This document shows positions 41,406-49,875 of a stretch of DNA of 64,000 nt, piece after piece (positions within the stretch are counted from its first letter, which is position 1; each line of letters begins with the position of its first letter). Below the pieces are notes generated by a model. The model worked only from the letters and a program-made list of their open reading frames with translations. It searched no databases and was not told the DNA's origin. Source of the stretch: G965267335 sp965267335 (lineage in GTDB: Bacteria > Bacteroidota > Bacteroidia > Cytophagales > JAAEPT01); contig OZ253953.1 in the NCBI GenBank assembly GCA_965267335.1, positions 4,030,001-4,094,000 of the forward strand. The letters are read 5' to 3'. The position numbers and the translations under genes are program-made.

Positions 41406-43569
41406 GAGATTTCAGTACGACAACAAGATTGTAAGAAACTTCGCGTACGCCACAATCCTCTGGGGAGTTGTCGGAATGCTTGTTGGAGTGGTTGTCGCAT
41501 TTCTAATGCGCTATCCGACAATGTTGGAGAGTATTGGTATTCACGGAGGGATTACATCCTTCGGAAGACTAAGACCACTGCATACGAACGCAGTGATTTT
41601 CGCATTTGTTGGTAATGGTATTTTTACCGGGGTTTACTACTCACTACAGCGTTTGTGTAAAACCCGAATGTTTAATGACAACCTGAGCAAAGTCCACTTT
41701 TGGGGTTGGCAATTAATCATTGTAGCAGCTGCGTTAACTATACCCCTCGGCATCACAACCGGTAAAGAATACGCTGAACTTGAGTGGCCCATTGATATCG
41801 CGATTACATTGATTTGGGTGGTGTTTGGCATCAATATGTTTGGTACCATTATCAAGCGAAGAGAAAAACACATGTATGTGGCCATATGGTTTTATATAGC
41901 TACGTTCATCACCGTAGCGGTACTACATGTCGTAAACTCATTTGAGCTGCCCATTTCATGGACCAAAAGTTACTCCTGGTATGCCGGGGTGCAGGATGCC
42001 TTAGTACAATGGTGGTACGGACACAATGCAGTGGCATTCTTCCTGACGACACCGTATCTGGGTCTGATGTATTACTTTATCCCAAAAGCGGCTGAGAGAC
42101 CCGTGTATTCGTATCGACTATCCATCATCCACTTCTGGGCATTGATATTCATATATATATGGGCAGGACCTCACCACTTACTATATACTTCATTGCCTGG
42201 TTGGGCACAATCGTTGGGTGTGGTATTCTCTATAATGCTACTAGCTCCTTCTTGGGGTGGAATGATCAACGGGCTATTGACCCTGAGAGGAGCCTGGGAT
42301 AAAGTAAGAACTGATCCTGTTTTAAAATTTATGGTTGTTGCAGTGACTTGCTATGGTATGTCAACATTTGAAGGACCAATGATGTCTCTGAAAAATGTAA
42401 ATGCAATAGCACACTTTACAGATTGGGTAATTGCCCACGTACACGTGGGAGGCCTTGGCTGGAATGGCTTTCTTACTTTCGGAGTCCTTTACTGGATTAT
42501 CCCGAAAATCTTTAATACCAAGTTATATTCAACTAAAATGGCAAACACCCACTTCTGGTTAGGTACCCTCGGAATTCTATTGTACGCCATTCCGATGTAC
42601 TGGGCTGGTTTTGCTCAAGGCTTGAACTGGACAGAATTCAACCCGGACGGAACACTTGCCTATTCCTTCCAGGAAACTGTTGATGCCATTAAACCGATGT
42701 ACCTGATGAGAGGTATCGGTGGGCTCCTATACCTGGCCGGTGCTATTGTTATGGTGATGAACCTGGTAAAAACCATTCGAAAGGGAAGCCTTGTAGCCAA
42801 TGAAGATGCCGAAGCACCTGCAATGGAAAAGGAAACAAAAAAGGAACACAAGGGACATTGGCACAGGGTAATTGAGAAAAAACCCATCCGAATGCTACTC
42901 TTGGCAACCATAGCTATTAGTATCGGAGGTTTGGTAGAAATGATTCCTACATTCCTTGTTAAATCAAATGTACCTACCATATCAAGTGTACAGCCATATA
43001 CGCCTCTTGAATTACAAGGTCGGGATATTTATATACGAGAGGGCTGTAGTTTATGCCACTCCCAAATGGTCCGACCATTCAGACATGAAGAAATTCGCTT
43101 CCAGGGCGAATATAGCAAAGCCGGTGAGTATGTCTACGATCACCCATTCCTTTGGGGCTCTAAGAGAACAGGGCCGGACCTACACCGCGAGGGAGGCAAA
43201 CGATCAAACTCATGGCATTACAATCATATGCTTGATCCGAGATCAACATCTGATGAGTCAATCATGCCGAGTTATCCCTGGATAATAGACAGCAAACTGG
43301 ATATTTCCTCTACTCCAGATAAGATCAATGCCATGAGAACGCTTGGAGTACCATACGAAGAAGGATATGAAAAAGTAGCCAATGAGGATTTAGAGCTACA
43401 AGCCAAGAGAATCGCAGATGACATCGGAACGGACTTATCGAAAGCTGCTAAAACGAAAATAGAAATAGCTCATGACACAGAGATTATAGCTCTGATTGCC
43501 TACCTCCAAAGATTGGGTATGGACATCAAAGCCATTGAAAAAGAAGAGTCAGTAACATCAAACGAATAA
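41395..43569 (+). CDS. ccoNO: Fused cbb3 cytochrome c oxidase subunits I and II (CcoN-CcoO)
   Basis: A 724-residue fusion. Residues ~1-470 are the CcoN haem-copper oxidase subunit with about twelve spans, carrying the haem/copper His ligands (HTNAVIFAF, WWYGHNAVAFF, GPHHLLYTSLPGW, HVHVGGLGWNG). From ~residue 520 it is CcoO, a periplasmic monohaem cytochrome c with CSLCH near residue 549 and a Met ligand in SIMPSYPW. The fusion is common in Bacteroidota. The start at 41395 matches the family N-terminus and overlaps ccoS by 11 bp. This is the catalytic core of a high-affinity terminal oxidase. Confidence 0.95.
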   Translation: MSIERFQYDNKIVRNFAYATILWGVVGMLVGVVVAFLMRYPTMLESIGIHGGITSFGRLRPLHTNAVIFAFVGNGIFTGVYYSLQRLCKTRMFNDNLSKVHFWGWQLIIVAAALTIPLGITTGKEYAELEWPIDIAITLIWVVFGINMFGTIIKRREKHMYVAIWFYIATFITVAVLHVVNSFELPISWTKSYSWYAGVQDALVQWWYGHNAVAFFLTTPYLGLMYYFIPKAAERPVYSYRLSIIHFWALIFIYIWAGPHHLLYTSLPGWAQSLGVVFSIMLLAPSWGGMINGLLTLRGAWDKVRTDPVLKFMVVAVTCYGMSTFEGPMMSLKNVNAIAHFTDWVIAHVHVGGLGWNGFLTFGVLYWIIPKIFNTKLYSTKMANTHFWLGTLGILLYAIPMYWAGFAQGLNWTEFNPDGTLAYSFQETVDAIKPMYLMRGIGGLLYLAGAIVMVMNLVKTIRKGSLVANEDAEAPAMEKETKKEHKGHWHRVIEKKPIRMLLLATIAISIGGLVEMIPTFLVKSNVPTISSVQPYTPLELQGRDIYIREGCSLCHSQMVRPFRHEEIRFQGEYSKAGEYVYDHPFLWGSKRTGPDLHREGGKRSNSWHYNHMLDPRSTSDESIMPSYPWIIDSKLDISSTPDKINAMRTLGVPYEEGYEKVANEDLELQAKRIADDIGTDLSKAAKTKIEIAHDTEIIALIAYLQRLGMDIKAIEKEESVTSNE

Positions 43570-43573
43570 GGTT

Positions 43574-43774
43574 ATGTATAAAGACGTATTAAGAGACATT
43601 GATGGCATTGAAGTATATCCTCTATTTTCATTGTTTGTATTCGTGGTATTCTTCCTAGCACTTGGCATATACGTTGCCAAAATGAAGAGACCTTATATAG
43701 AGGAGATGAAACAAAAACCCCTGGATTGTGAAGATGAAATGTTAAGTCGAAAAAAAGAAATAAATCATGCGTAG
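43574..43774 (+). CDS. ccoQ: cbb3 oxidase subunit CcoQ
   Basis: A 66-residue single-span membrane protein (hydrophobic residues ~15-36, FSLFVFVVFFLALGIYVA) with a charged C-terminus. Position between ccoNO and ccoP identifies it as the small stabilising subunit CcoQ. It overlaps ccoP by 8 bp. Confidence 0.85.
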   Translation: MYKDVLRDIDGIEVYPLFSLFVFVVFFLALGIYVAKMKRPYIEEMKQKPLDCEDEMLSRKKEINHA

Positions 43775-44606
43775 ACTAACGAGAATAATATTCGGACTTG
43801 TAGCATTCCTGGGAGTGCATAGTGCATCTGCAGCGGGAAGCACTGACAAATCTAATTTCCATTTACAGATTGTACTATTATTATTGGGGATAGGCTGCTT
43901 GGTTGTTTTCATACTCTTTGTTGCCGTCTTTATCGAGTTCTTCCGAAATGTCAGAAGGGATTACATAAAACAAGGAAAAGATGTCCCTCAACTTATCGAT
44001 CTTTTCGGTGTATTTGATGGTGACATCAAAGGATGGGCAGGCCACAATAGGGACGTAGTCATGGAAGGACATGAGTATGATGGGATCCGAGAATTCGATA
44101 ATGACCTACCTCCATGGTGGAAGTATATGTTCTACATCTCTATTGCATTCGCAGGTATTTATATTGCTCATTATCATATATTGGGGACAGGAGACTCTCA
44201 GTTAACCGAATACCAAAAAGCAGCGGCCTATCATGCAAAAATGTATCCTGAAGTCGATCCTGTATATGAAACAGTAGTGACGGATGAGGCACAACTAGCA
44301 GAAGCACAACAAACTTTTGTTGCCAACTGTGCTGCTTGCCATGGTGAAAACGCCCAGGGCCTTACCGGCCCAAACCTTACTGACCAGTATTGGCTCTATA
44401 AGGGGGGTGTCAATGACATTTTTCAGTCGATCAAGCATGGTCGTAGTAGAGGAATGAAAGCCTGGAAAGCTGATTTTGGCAATGATGAAATTCATGCCAT
44501 TGCAAGCTACGTTTTGAGTTTGCAAGGTAGCAATCCTGAAGGAGCATTAGATCCTGAAGGTGAGTTGTACACGGGAGAAGAACAGGAAGAAGAGAAGACT
44601 GAATGA
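43767..44606 (+). CDS. ccoP: cbb3 oxidase subunit CcoP, monohaem
   Basis: A 279-residue membrane-anchored cytochrome c. It has an N-terminal hydrophobic segment, a second span (residues ~30-55), and the FixP_N region FDNDLPPWWKYMFYISIAFAG forming a third span. The periplasmic part has one haem motif, NCAACHGENAQG near residue 190, with MKAW a likely axial-Met segment. Proteobacterial CcoP has two haems; only one is present here. It shares a 4-bp ATGA junction with ccoG. Confidence 0.92.
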   Translation: MRRLTRIIFGLVAFLGVHSASAAGSTDKSNFHLQIVLLLLGIGCLVVFILFVAVFIEFFRNVRRDYIKQGKDVPQLIDLFGVFDGDIKGWAGHNRDVVMEGHEYDGIREFDNDLPPWWKYMFYISIAFAGIYIAHYHILGTGDSQLTEYQKAAAYHAKMYPEVDPVYETVVTDEAQLAEAQQTFVANCAACHGENAQGLTGPNLTDQYWLYKGGVNDIFQSIKHGRSRGMKAWKADFGNDEIHAIASYVLSLQGSNPEGALDPEGELYTGEEQEEEKTE

Positions 44607-46003
44607 GCCCGGCAGACACCAAAGAAAACTTTAGAGATTCTCTCAGTACGGTTGACGAGAAGGGAAAACGAATATGGATTTTCCCAAAGAAGCCCAAAGG
44701 CGCCCTTCATAATTGGAGGGTTGCCGCTTCTATTATTCAGTTGACAATAATGTTTGGTCTCCCATTCGTCAAAGTGAATGGTGAGCCTCTCCTGCTATTA
44801 AACATCGTGGAGCGGAAGTTTATCCTCTTTGGTATCACAATATGGCCACAGGACTTTTATTTGGTAGTTCTCATTTTTATCACTTCAGTAGTCTCCATTA
44901 TTCTTTTCACTGTCATTTATGGTCGCATATTCTGTGGATGGGTATGTCCTCAAACCATCTTTATGGAAATGGTCTTCAGGAAAATCGAATACCTGATCGA
45001 AGGAGACTACATGAAACAAAAAAAGCTGAATAAACAAGAGTGGAATACAGAGAAAGTTATTAAAAAAGGACTAAAACACGGAGTTTTCTTTTTAATAGCA
45101 GTATTAGTAGCAAATTGTCTATTAGCCTATATAATTGGAATTGACGAACTTTTTAAAATTATAAAAGAACCTATATCAGCGCACACTACCGGATTTACTG
45201 CCATGCTCTTATTCAGTGGTTTATTTTACTGGATTTTTGCCTGGTTTAGGGAACAAGTTTGCACCATCGCCTGCCCATATGGGCGACTACAAGGTGTTAT
45301 GTTGGACAAAAACAGTATTGTCGTGGCATATGATTATAAACGTGGTGAGCCCAGGGAAAAACTGAGAAAGAAAGAAAAAAGAACAGCAGGTGATTGCATC
45401 GACTGCCACCAGTGTGTGCACGTGTGCCCTACGGGCATCGATATTAGAAACGGCACACAACTCGAGTGTGTTAATTGCACAGCATGCATTGATGCTTGTA
45501 ATGACATTATGGATAAGATCAAAAAGCCTCGTGGCTTGATCAGATATGATTCTGAAGATGGTATCGCACAGGGACGGAAACTTCGTATAACCCCAAGAAT
45601 AATTGGATACACCATAGTGTTAATCGGGCTTATGGCAACAACCTCTTTCATGCTGGTCTCTCGTTCTGACGTTAAGATTATTCTCACCAAGGCCAGCGGT
45701 TCATTATACAATGTCAATAAAGACGCAGAGGTAACTAATATCTATAAACTCAAATTACTCAATAAAACCAATCAGGACTTCGATGTGACTTTAAAAACGA
45801 TTCCCGAAGATTATGGAACCATTCGGGTTATAGGTAAAGACATTAAGGTAGAAAAACAAGGAAGTGTAGATGCCACTTTAATAATTGAAATACCTAGAAA
45901 GAAACTTAAAAACGCACGTACAGAAGTAGAAATAGGTGTATACAGAAAAGGTGATTTAATTACCTCAGAAGAAGTACGCTTCCTCGGACCACCAGTAAAC
46001 TAA
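44603..46003 (+). CDS. ccoG: cbb3 oxidase accessory protein CcoG/FixG
   Basis: A 466-residue membrane iron-sulfur protein required for copper supply to cbb3 oxidase (RdxA/FixG family). Motifs include CGWVCPQTIFME, CTIACPYGRLQ, then two ferredoxin-type clusters CIDCHQCVHVCPTG and CVNCTACIDACN near residues 265-300, between membrane spans. The C-terminal ~120 residues form an Ig-like periplasmic domain (FDVTLKTIPEDYGTIRV). It overlaps ccoP (ATGA) and precedes ccoH by 5 bp. Confidence 0.94.
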   Translation: MSPADTKENFRDSLSTVDEKGKRIWIFPKKPKGALHNWRVAASIIQLTIMFGLPFVKVNGEPLLLLNIVERKFILFGITIWPQDFYLVVLIFITSVVSIILFTVIYGRIFCGWVCPQTIFMEMVFRKIEYLIEGDYMKQKKLNKQEWNTEKVIKKGLKHGVFFLIAVLVANCLLAYIIGIDELFKIIKEPISAHTTGFTAMLLFSGLFYWIFAWFREQVCTIACPYGRLQGVMLDKNSIVVAYDYKRGEPREKLRKKEKRTAGDCIDCHQCVHVCPTGIDIRNGTQLECVNCTACIDACNDIMDKIKKPRGLIRYDSEDGIAQGRKLRITPRIIGYTIVLIGLMATTSFMLVSRSDVKIILTKASGSLYNVNKDAEVTNIYKLKLLNKTNQDFDVTLKTIPEDYGTIRVIGKDIKVEKQGSVDATLIIEIPRKKLKNARTEVEIGVYRKGDLITSEEVRFLGPPVN

Positions 46004-46008
46004 AGATC

Positions 46009-46452
46009 ATGAAAAATAAAATCTGGCCATATAGCATAATACTTGTATTTATCTTATTTGTAGCTTTCATTATCAATTTTGTAGTAAGAAGTGTCAAGTC
46101 AGAGATACACCTGGTAAGACCGGATTATTATCAGCAGGAGCTGGCTTACCAGGAAACTATTGACATGGAAAGTAACCTGAATAGACTTGGCGCTGATTTT
46201 AAAATCTCACATGACACGAGTAGCGAAAACCTAACTATTGAAATACCAAAAGACATAAGTTTAAAAACGGGTACACTAAAGTTTTACCGGCCTAGTAATA
46301 AAAACGATGATTTCACTCAAAGCCTAAGTAGTCATAACAAACAGGGTATTAACCTGAAGAGTGTGAAACCCGGACTTTGGCAAGTAGAGGTTTATTTCGA
46401 ATCGAAGGAAGGCACAAAATATTTCAGGAAAGAAAAAATATTTATCGAGTGA
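46009..46452 (+). CDS. ccoH: FixH/CcoH family protein
   Basis: A 147-residue bitopic protein with one N-terminal membrane span (residues ~8-26) and a periplasmic beta domain (LVRPDYYQQELAYQETIDM, then EIPKDISLKTGTLKFYRPS). The RPDYY-x-x-E-x-x-Y pattern is characteristic of FixH/CcoH, an assembly factor of cbb3 oxidase. Its stop overlaps the next start (GTG at 46449). Confidence 0.88.
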   Translation: MKNKIWPYSIILVFILFVAFIINFVVRSVKSEIHLVRPDYYQQELAYQETIDMESNLNRLGADFKISHDTSSENLTIEIPKDISLKTGTLKFYRPSNKNDDFTQSLSSHNKQGINLKSVKPGLWQVEVYFESKEGTKYFRKEKIFIE

Positions 46453-47156
46453 TCTGGTCTGCTTTTATATTAGGACTAGTTGGTAGTTTTCACTGCATCG
46501 TCATGTGTGGACCTATTGCTATCGCAACTGCAGGAGGAAAAAGAGACCGGCTCTACAATGGCAAAATACTCGCTTACAATATTGGCAGAACAACAACATA
46601 TTTTGTGTTAGGACTAATTGCCGGCAGCCTGGGTTTCGTAGCTTCATTGGCAGGTCTTCAACACCTATTAAGTCTTGTCCTAGGGTCATTCATTGTGCTG
46701 GCGGTAATTGTCTCTTATTTAACACGAAGACATTTAACTGGGAGCAAGGCTTACAAACTGGTTTCATTAATAAAAAGGCCCTTCCAAAATGTTCTGAAAA
46801 AGCAAACCTTAGGTTCCAAATTGTTTCTGGGATTGATCAACGGACTACTACCATGTGGTTTGGTCTATGTAGCCCTGGCAGCTGCTATGGCCCAAAACAG
46901 TATTATCCATTCGGGAACATATATGATGATATTTGGCCTGGGCACAATTCCTGTGATGGCGAGCTTAAGCTTTTCAGCCGAATACATCAATAGATTAAAG
47001 GGAATCAAAATCAACAAACTAATCCCATACCTGAGCTTGACTATGGGATTACTATTAATTGTTAGGGGGCTCGCCCTTGGAATTCCTTACCTCAGCCCTG
47101 ACATTAAAATTGAAGACAACAAACCAATGTCCTCCTGCTGTAAACACAAAAAATAA
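46449..47156 (+). CDS. UreH-like/TauE-SafE-related membrane protein in the cbb3 cluster
   Basis: A 235-residue membrane protein with about six spans. The GTG at 46449 overlaps the ccoH stop and gives a start directly before LGLVGSFHCIVMCGP, the Cys/His motif found in cytochrome-biogenesis (DsbD/UreH_2-like) membrane proteins. Further motifs are YNIGRTTTYFVLG and NGLLPCGLVYVALAAA, ending in a metal-binding-like tail SSCCKHKK. Relatives next to cbb3 genes are thought to handle copper or heme/thiol delivery. Substrate not determined. It closes the cco operon, followed by a hairpin. Confidence 0.85.
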   Translation: MIWSAFILGLVGSFHCIVMCGPIAIATAGGKRDRLYNGKILAYNIGRTTTYFVLGLIAGSLGFVASLAGLQHLLSLVLGSFIVLAVIVSYLTRRHLTGSKAYKLVSLIKRPFQNVLKKQTLGSKLFLGLINGLLPCGLVYVALAAAMAQNSIIHSGTYMMIFGLGTIPVMASLSFSAEYINRLKGIKINKLIPYLSLTMGLLLIVRGLALGIPYLSPDIKIEDNKPMSSCCKHKK

Positions 47157-47185
47157 AAGCCCGCAGGTAATAATCCCACAGGCTT
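47157..47185. terminator. Imperfect hairpin between convergent genes
   Basis: Stem AAGCC (47157-47161) with GGCTT (47181-47185) plus inner GG/CC pairs and mismatches. It lies between the end of the cco operon and the convergent TerB-like gene. No strong U-tract on the plus strand. Confidence 0.45.
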
Positions 47186-47208
47186 CAATATCTAATCTTA
47201 AATTCGGC

Positions 47209-47646
47209 TTAAACGTTCTGAAAATCAAGGAAAGGTCTAGCTTCCTCTCTCATTTCTTCTTTAGATAAACCAGCTTCGAATCCTCTTTGAAGTTTGGCAA
47301 CCAACACACCAACGATTACCTTACGGAAACCAAGTCGGTTGGCCAATTCTTCACAGAACTCCATTTCTTCATCATTAACCACACCATCTTTCATCATCAT
47401 TTGAACCAAATCAAACATTTGGTCAAATCTCTCATCATCCGTTGTAGGAATTACAATGTTAACAGATGTTGGGTTTTCGATAATATCTTTTATTTCTGAT
47501 GGAGAGAGTCCATTACCTTCTCCAATGCTTTTAATATACTCAAGCTCGTCCTTGTGTAGCAATCCGTCAGACTTAGCAAGTCTTACCAGATGACGCAAGT
47601 GACTCTTGATCATCTTCTTTTCTTTTGATGCGAAAAATTCAAACAT
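47209..47646 (-). CDS. TerB-like domain protein
   Basis: A 145-residue soluble helical protein. The start at 47646 (MFEFFASKEKK) is preferred to an upstream in-frame start at 47685. Residues ~15-130 match the TerB/DjlA helical fold: LVRLAKSDGLLHKDELEYIKSI and MKDGVVNDEEMEFCEELANRLG contain paired acidic residues typical of TerB repeats and metal or calcium binding. TerB proteins occur in tellurite-resistance and membrane-stress contexts; the role of this stand-alone copy is unknown. Confidence 0.78.
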   Translation of the reverse strand: MFEFFASKEKKMIKSHLRHLVRLAKSDGLLHKDELEYIKSIGEGNGLSPSEIKDIIENPTSVNIVIPTTDDERFDQMFDLVQMMMKDGVVNDEEMEFCEELANRLGFRKVIVGVLVAKLQRGFEAGLSKEEMREEARPFLDFQNV

Positions 47647-47959
47647 TTTTATCTTACCTTTTGATAGTGCTGCAAAGTAAAGCACTTTTTACCTAATTCA
47701 AAAGGCCTTAATCCTAATTGAAGCGAGCTTTCCTTCGGAAATACCTCCACAAGATGTAGTTGACAACGGTACTGCTTAACTTTCTCATATCCTAAATTTA
47801 GTTTTTAGACTTATGAATGGAGCAATGGTTTAATGCACAAAATCATTATTTACAACACAAAGGTACCTTGCGTGCTTCACTTGAGATGGAAAAAAATATT
47901 AAGCTTTTGTTACAAAAAAACAGACTGTTTTCAGGTAAGGTTTAAAGAAAAATAAAGCA
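47647..47959. other. Intergenic region without a gene
   Basis: A 313-bp stretch between the divergently read ends. It has no credible reading frame and no palindrome or repeat recognised by eye. Confidence 0.6.
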
Positions 47960-48934
47960 TTAATGCTCCCTTTCGATGGTGTAATCGATCAAGGTTTTCA
48001 GGCTTTCCCGAGCCGGTGATTCATTATATGTATCCAGAATATCAATAGCTTTACTTCTGAATTCTTTCATTTTGGATTCCGTATATTCTATTCCACCTGA
48101 CCTGCGGACTTCCTCTATGACCTCCCGTACCTTTTTGGGGTCATTGTTATTATTTTTTACAGTGCGAATGATTCTTTTCCTGGTCTTAGCATTAGTATTA
48201 TTCAAGCAGTAGATTAACGGAAGAGTCATTTTTCTTTCCTTGATGTCAATCCCAAGGGGTTTTCCAATTTCATCAGTGCCGTAATCAAAAAGATCATCTT
48301 TAATCTGAAAAGCCATACCCACATTTTCACCAAGCAACCTGGCTTTCTCTATTTCTTCCTCCGATGCTCCCGTGGAAGCAACTCCTACCGCACAACAGGA
48401 AGCAATCAAGCTAGCCGTTTTCTGACGGATGATGTCATAGTAGATTGACTCATCGATATCTAATTTTCTGGCTTTCTCAATTTGCAATAACTCTCCCTCA
48501 CTCATCTCTTTAACAGCATTGGAGACAATCCTAAGCAGTTGAAATTCATTGTTATTTATAGACAACAAAAGGCCTTGTGAGAGTAGGTAATCTCCTACGA
48601 GAACCGCTATTTTGTTTTTCCAAAGGGCATTGATTGAAAAAAAACCTCTTCGGTAATTCGCATCGTCTACCACATCGTCATGTACCAAAGTGGCTGTATG
48701 CAGCAGTTCTATTAATGACGCTCCGTGATAGGTTGATTCGCTAACCTGCCCAACAAGCTTTGAAGAAAGAAAGACAAACATAGGTCGCATTTGCTTTCCT
48801 TTTCTCTTCACAATGTACCCCATAATGGTGTCCAGCAAACGCACGTTACTCTTCATGGATGCCCTGAATTTTTTTTCAAATTCAAGCATCTCCTGCTCAA
48901 TCGGGGCCTTTATTTCCTTGAGTTTTTTGGACAT
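47960..48934 (-). CDS. Polyprenyl synthetase family protein
   Basis: A 324-residue cytosolic prenyl elongase. First Asp-rich motif LVHDDVVDDANYRRG near residue 85 and second IKDDLFDYG near residue 215 bind the Mg2+-diphosphate. The KRKGKQMRPMF segment near residue 45 is the IPP-binding region. Small-to-large residues before the first motif suggest a medium- or long-chain product (octaprenyl/solanesyl-type), probably the menaquinone tail, which would link to respiration. The exact chain length cannot be read by eye. Divergent from the hydrolase gene. Confidence 0.92.
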   Translation of the reverse strand: MSKKLKEIKAPIEQEMLEFEKKFRASMKSNVRLLDTIMGYIVKRKGKQMRPMFVFLSSKLVGQVSESTYHGASLIELLHTATLVHDDVVDDANYRRGFFSINALWKNKIAVLVGDYLLSQGLLLSINNNEFQLLRIVSNAVKEMSEGELLQIEKARKLDIDESIYYDIIRQKTASLIASCCAVGVASTGASEEEIEKARLLGENVGMAFQIKDDLFDYGTDEIGKPLGIDIKERKMTLPLIYCLNNTNAKTRKRIIRTVKNNNNDPKKVREVIEEVRRSGGIEYTESKMKEFRSKAIDILDTYNESPARESLKTLIDYTIEREH

Positions 48935-49014
48935 TTCAGGGCGTGCAATATATAAAGCAAAAGGTTCTTTTCTTAGTTTTTTGTTAATTAGGGTGAAGTT
49001 TAAACTCTCTGTTC

Positions 49015-49875
49015 ATGATAAAAAAACTAGACCAACTCACCCTACCATCCAATCACAATAACAAGTTAATTGCCTATGATGTTCATCTGCCAAAAGAAGA
49101 AAGACCTCATCCGGTAATAATATTCTGCCATGGATTCAAAGGCTTTAAAGACTGGGGACATTTTAATCTTCTGGCAGCTGGGTTTGCTGATGCCGGCTTC
49201 ACTACCTTCAAAATGAACTTCTCACATAACGGAACGACCCCAGATCACCCCATAGATTTCGTTGACCTTGAAGCATTTGGTAATAACAACTTTTCCATTG
49301 AGTTGGATGACCTGGATACATTAATTTCCCATATCACAGGAGGTGGAGATCATACGTACAGTAAATACATTGACCCAAGTCAGGTATTCTTAATTGGACA
49401 TAGCAAAGGCGGGAGTACCTGCCTGATCAAAGCTTGTGAAGACCCAAGAGTCAGGGGATTGGTAACTTGGGCGGCTGTTGCCAATATTATTCATCGGTAT
49501 AGTGAGGATGAACTTGGTGAATGGGCAGAAAAAGGAGTAAAATATATTTATAACGGGCGCACAGACCAGCAAATGCCGCTTTACTATCAACTCGCACAGG
49601 ATGTCTATGCCAATAAGAAACGATTTGATATCCCCTCAATAGTTCAGGATTTAAACAAGCCCCTTCTGGTTGTTCACGGTGATGCTGACGAGTCAGTAGA
49701 TGTCAGTGAAGGTGAATTGATCGATACCAACTGTCCGAATTCAACATTAAAAATAATCCCTGGTGGAGATCATACATTTGGTGGTAGCCACCCATGGAAA
49801 GAGCCAGGGTTACCGGCTCTTTCTAAGGCTGTCTCTGATGAGACGATTATGTTTTTGAAACAGATTAGTTCTTGA
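49015..49875 (+). CDS. Alpha/beta hydrolase (dienelactone-hydrolase-like)
   Basis: A 286-residue cytosolic serine hydrolase. The oxyanion motif FCHGFKGFKDWG is near residue 40, nucleophile elbow IGHSKGGS near residue 130, Asp in VVHGDADESVD near residue 224 and His in PGGDHTFGGSHPW near residue 251, so the catalytic triad is intact. Natural substrate unknown; such enzymes act on esters or peptides. The stop overlaps the convergent caspase gene by 11 bp. Confidence 0.88.
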   Translation: MIKKLDQLTLPSNHNNKLIAYDVHLPKEERPHPVIIFCHGFKGFKDWGHFNLLAAGFADAGFTTFKMNFSHNGTTPDHPIDFVDLEAFGNNNFSIELDDLDTLISHITGGGDHTYSKYIDPSQVFLIGHSKGGSTCLIKACEDPRVRGLVTWAAVANIIHRYSEDELGEWAEKGVKYIYNGRTDQQMPLYYQLAQDVYANKKRFDIPSIVQDLNKPLLVVHGDADESVDVSEGELIDTNCPNSTLKIIPGGDHTFGGSHPWKEPGLPALSKAVSDETIMFLKQISS

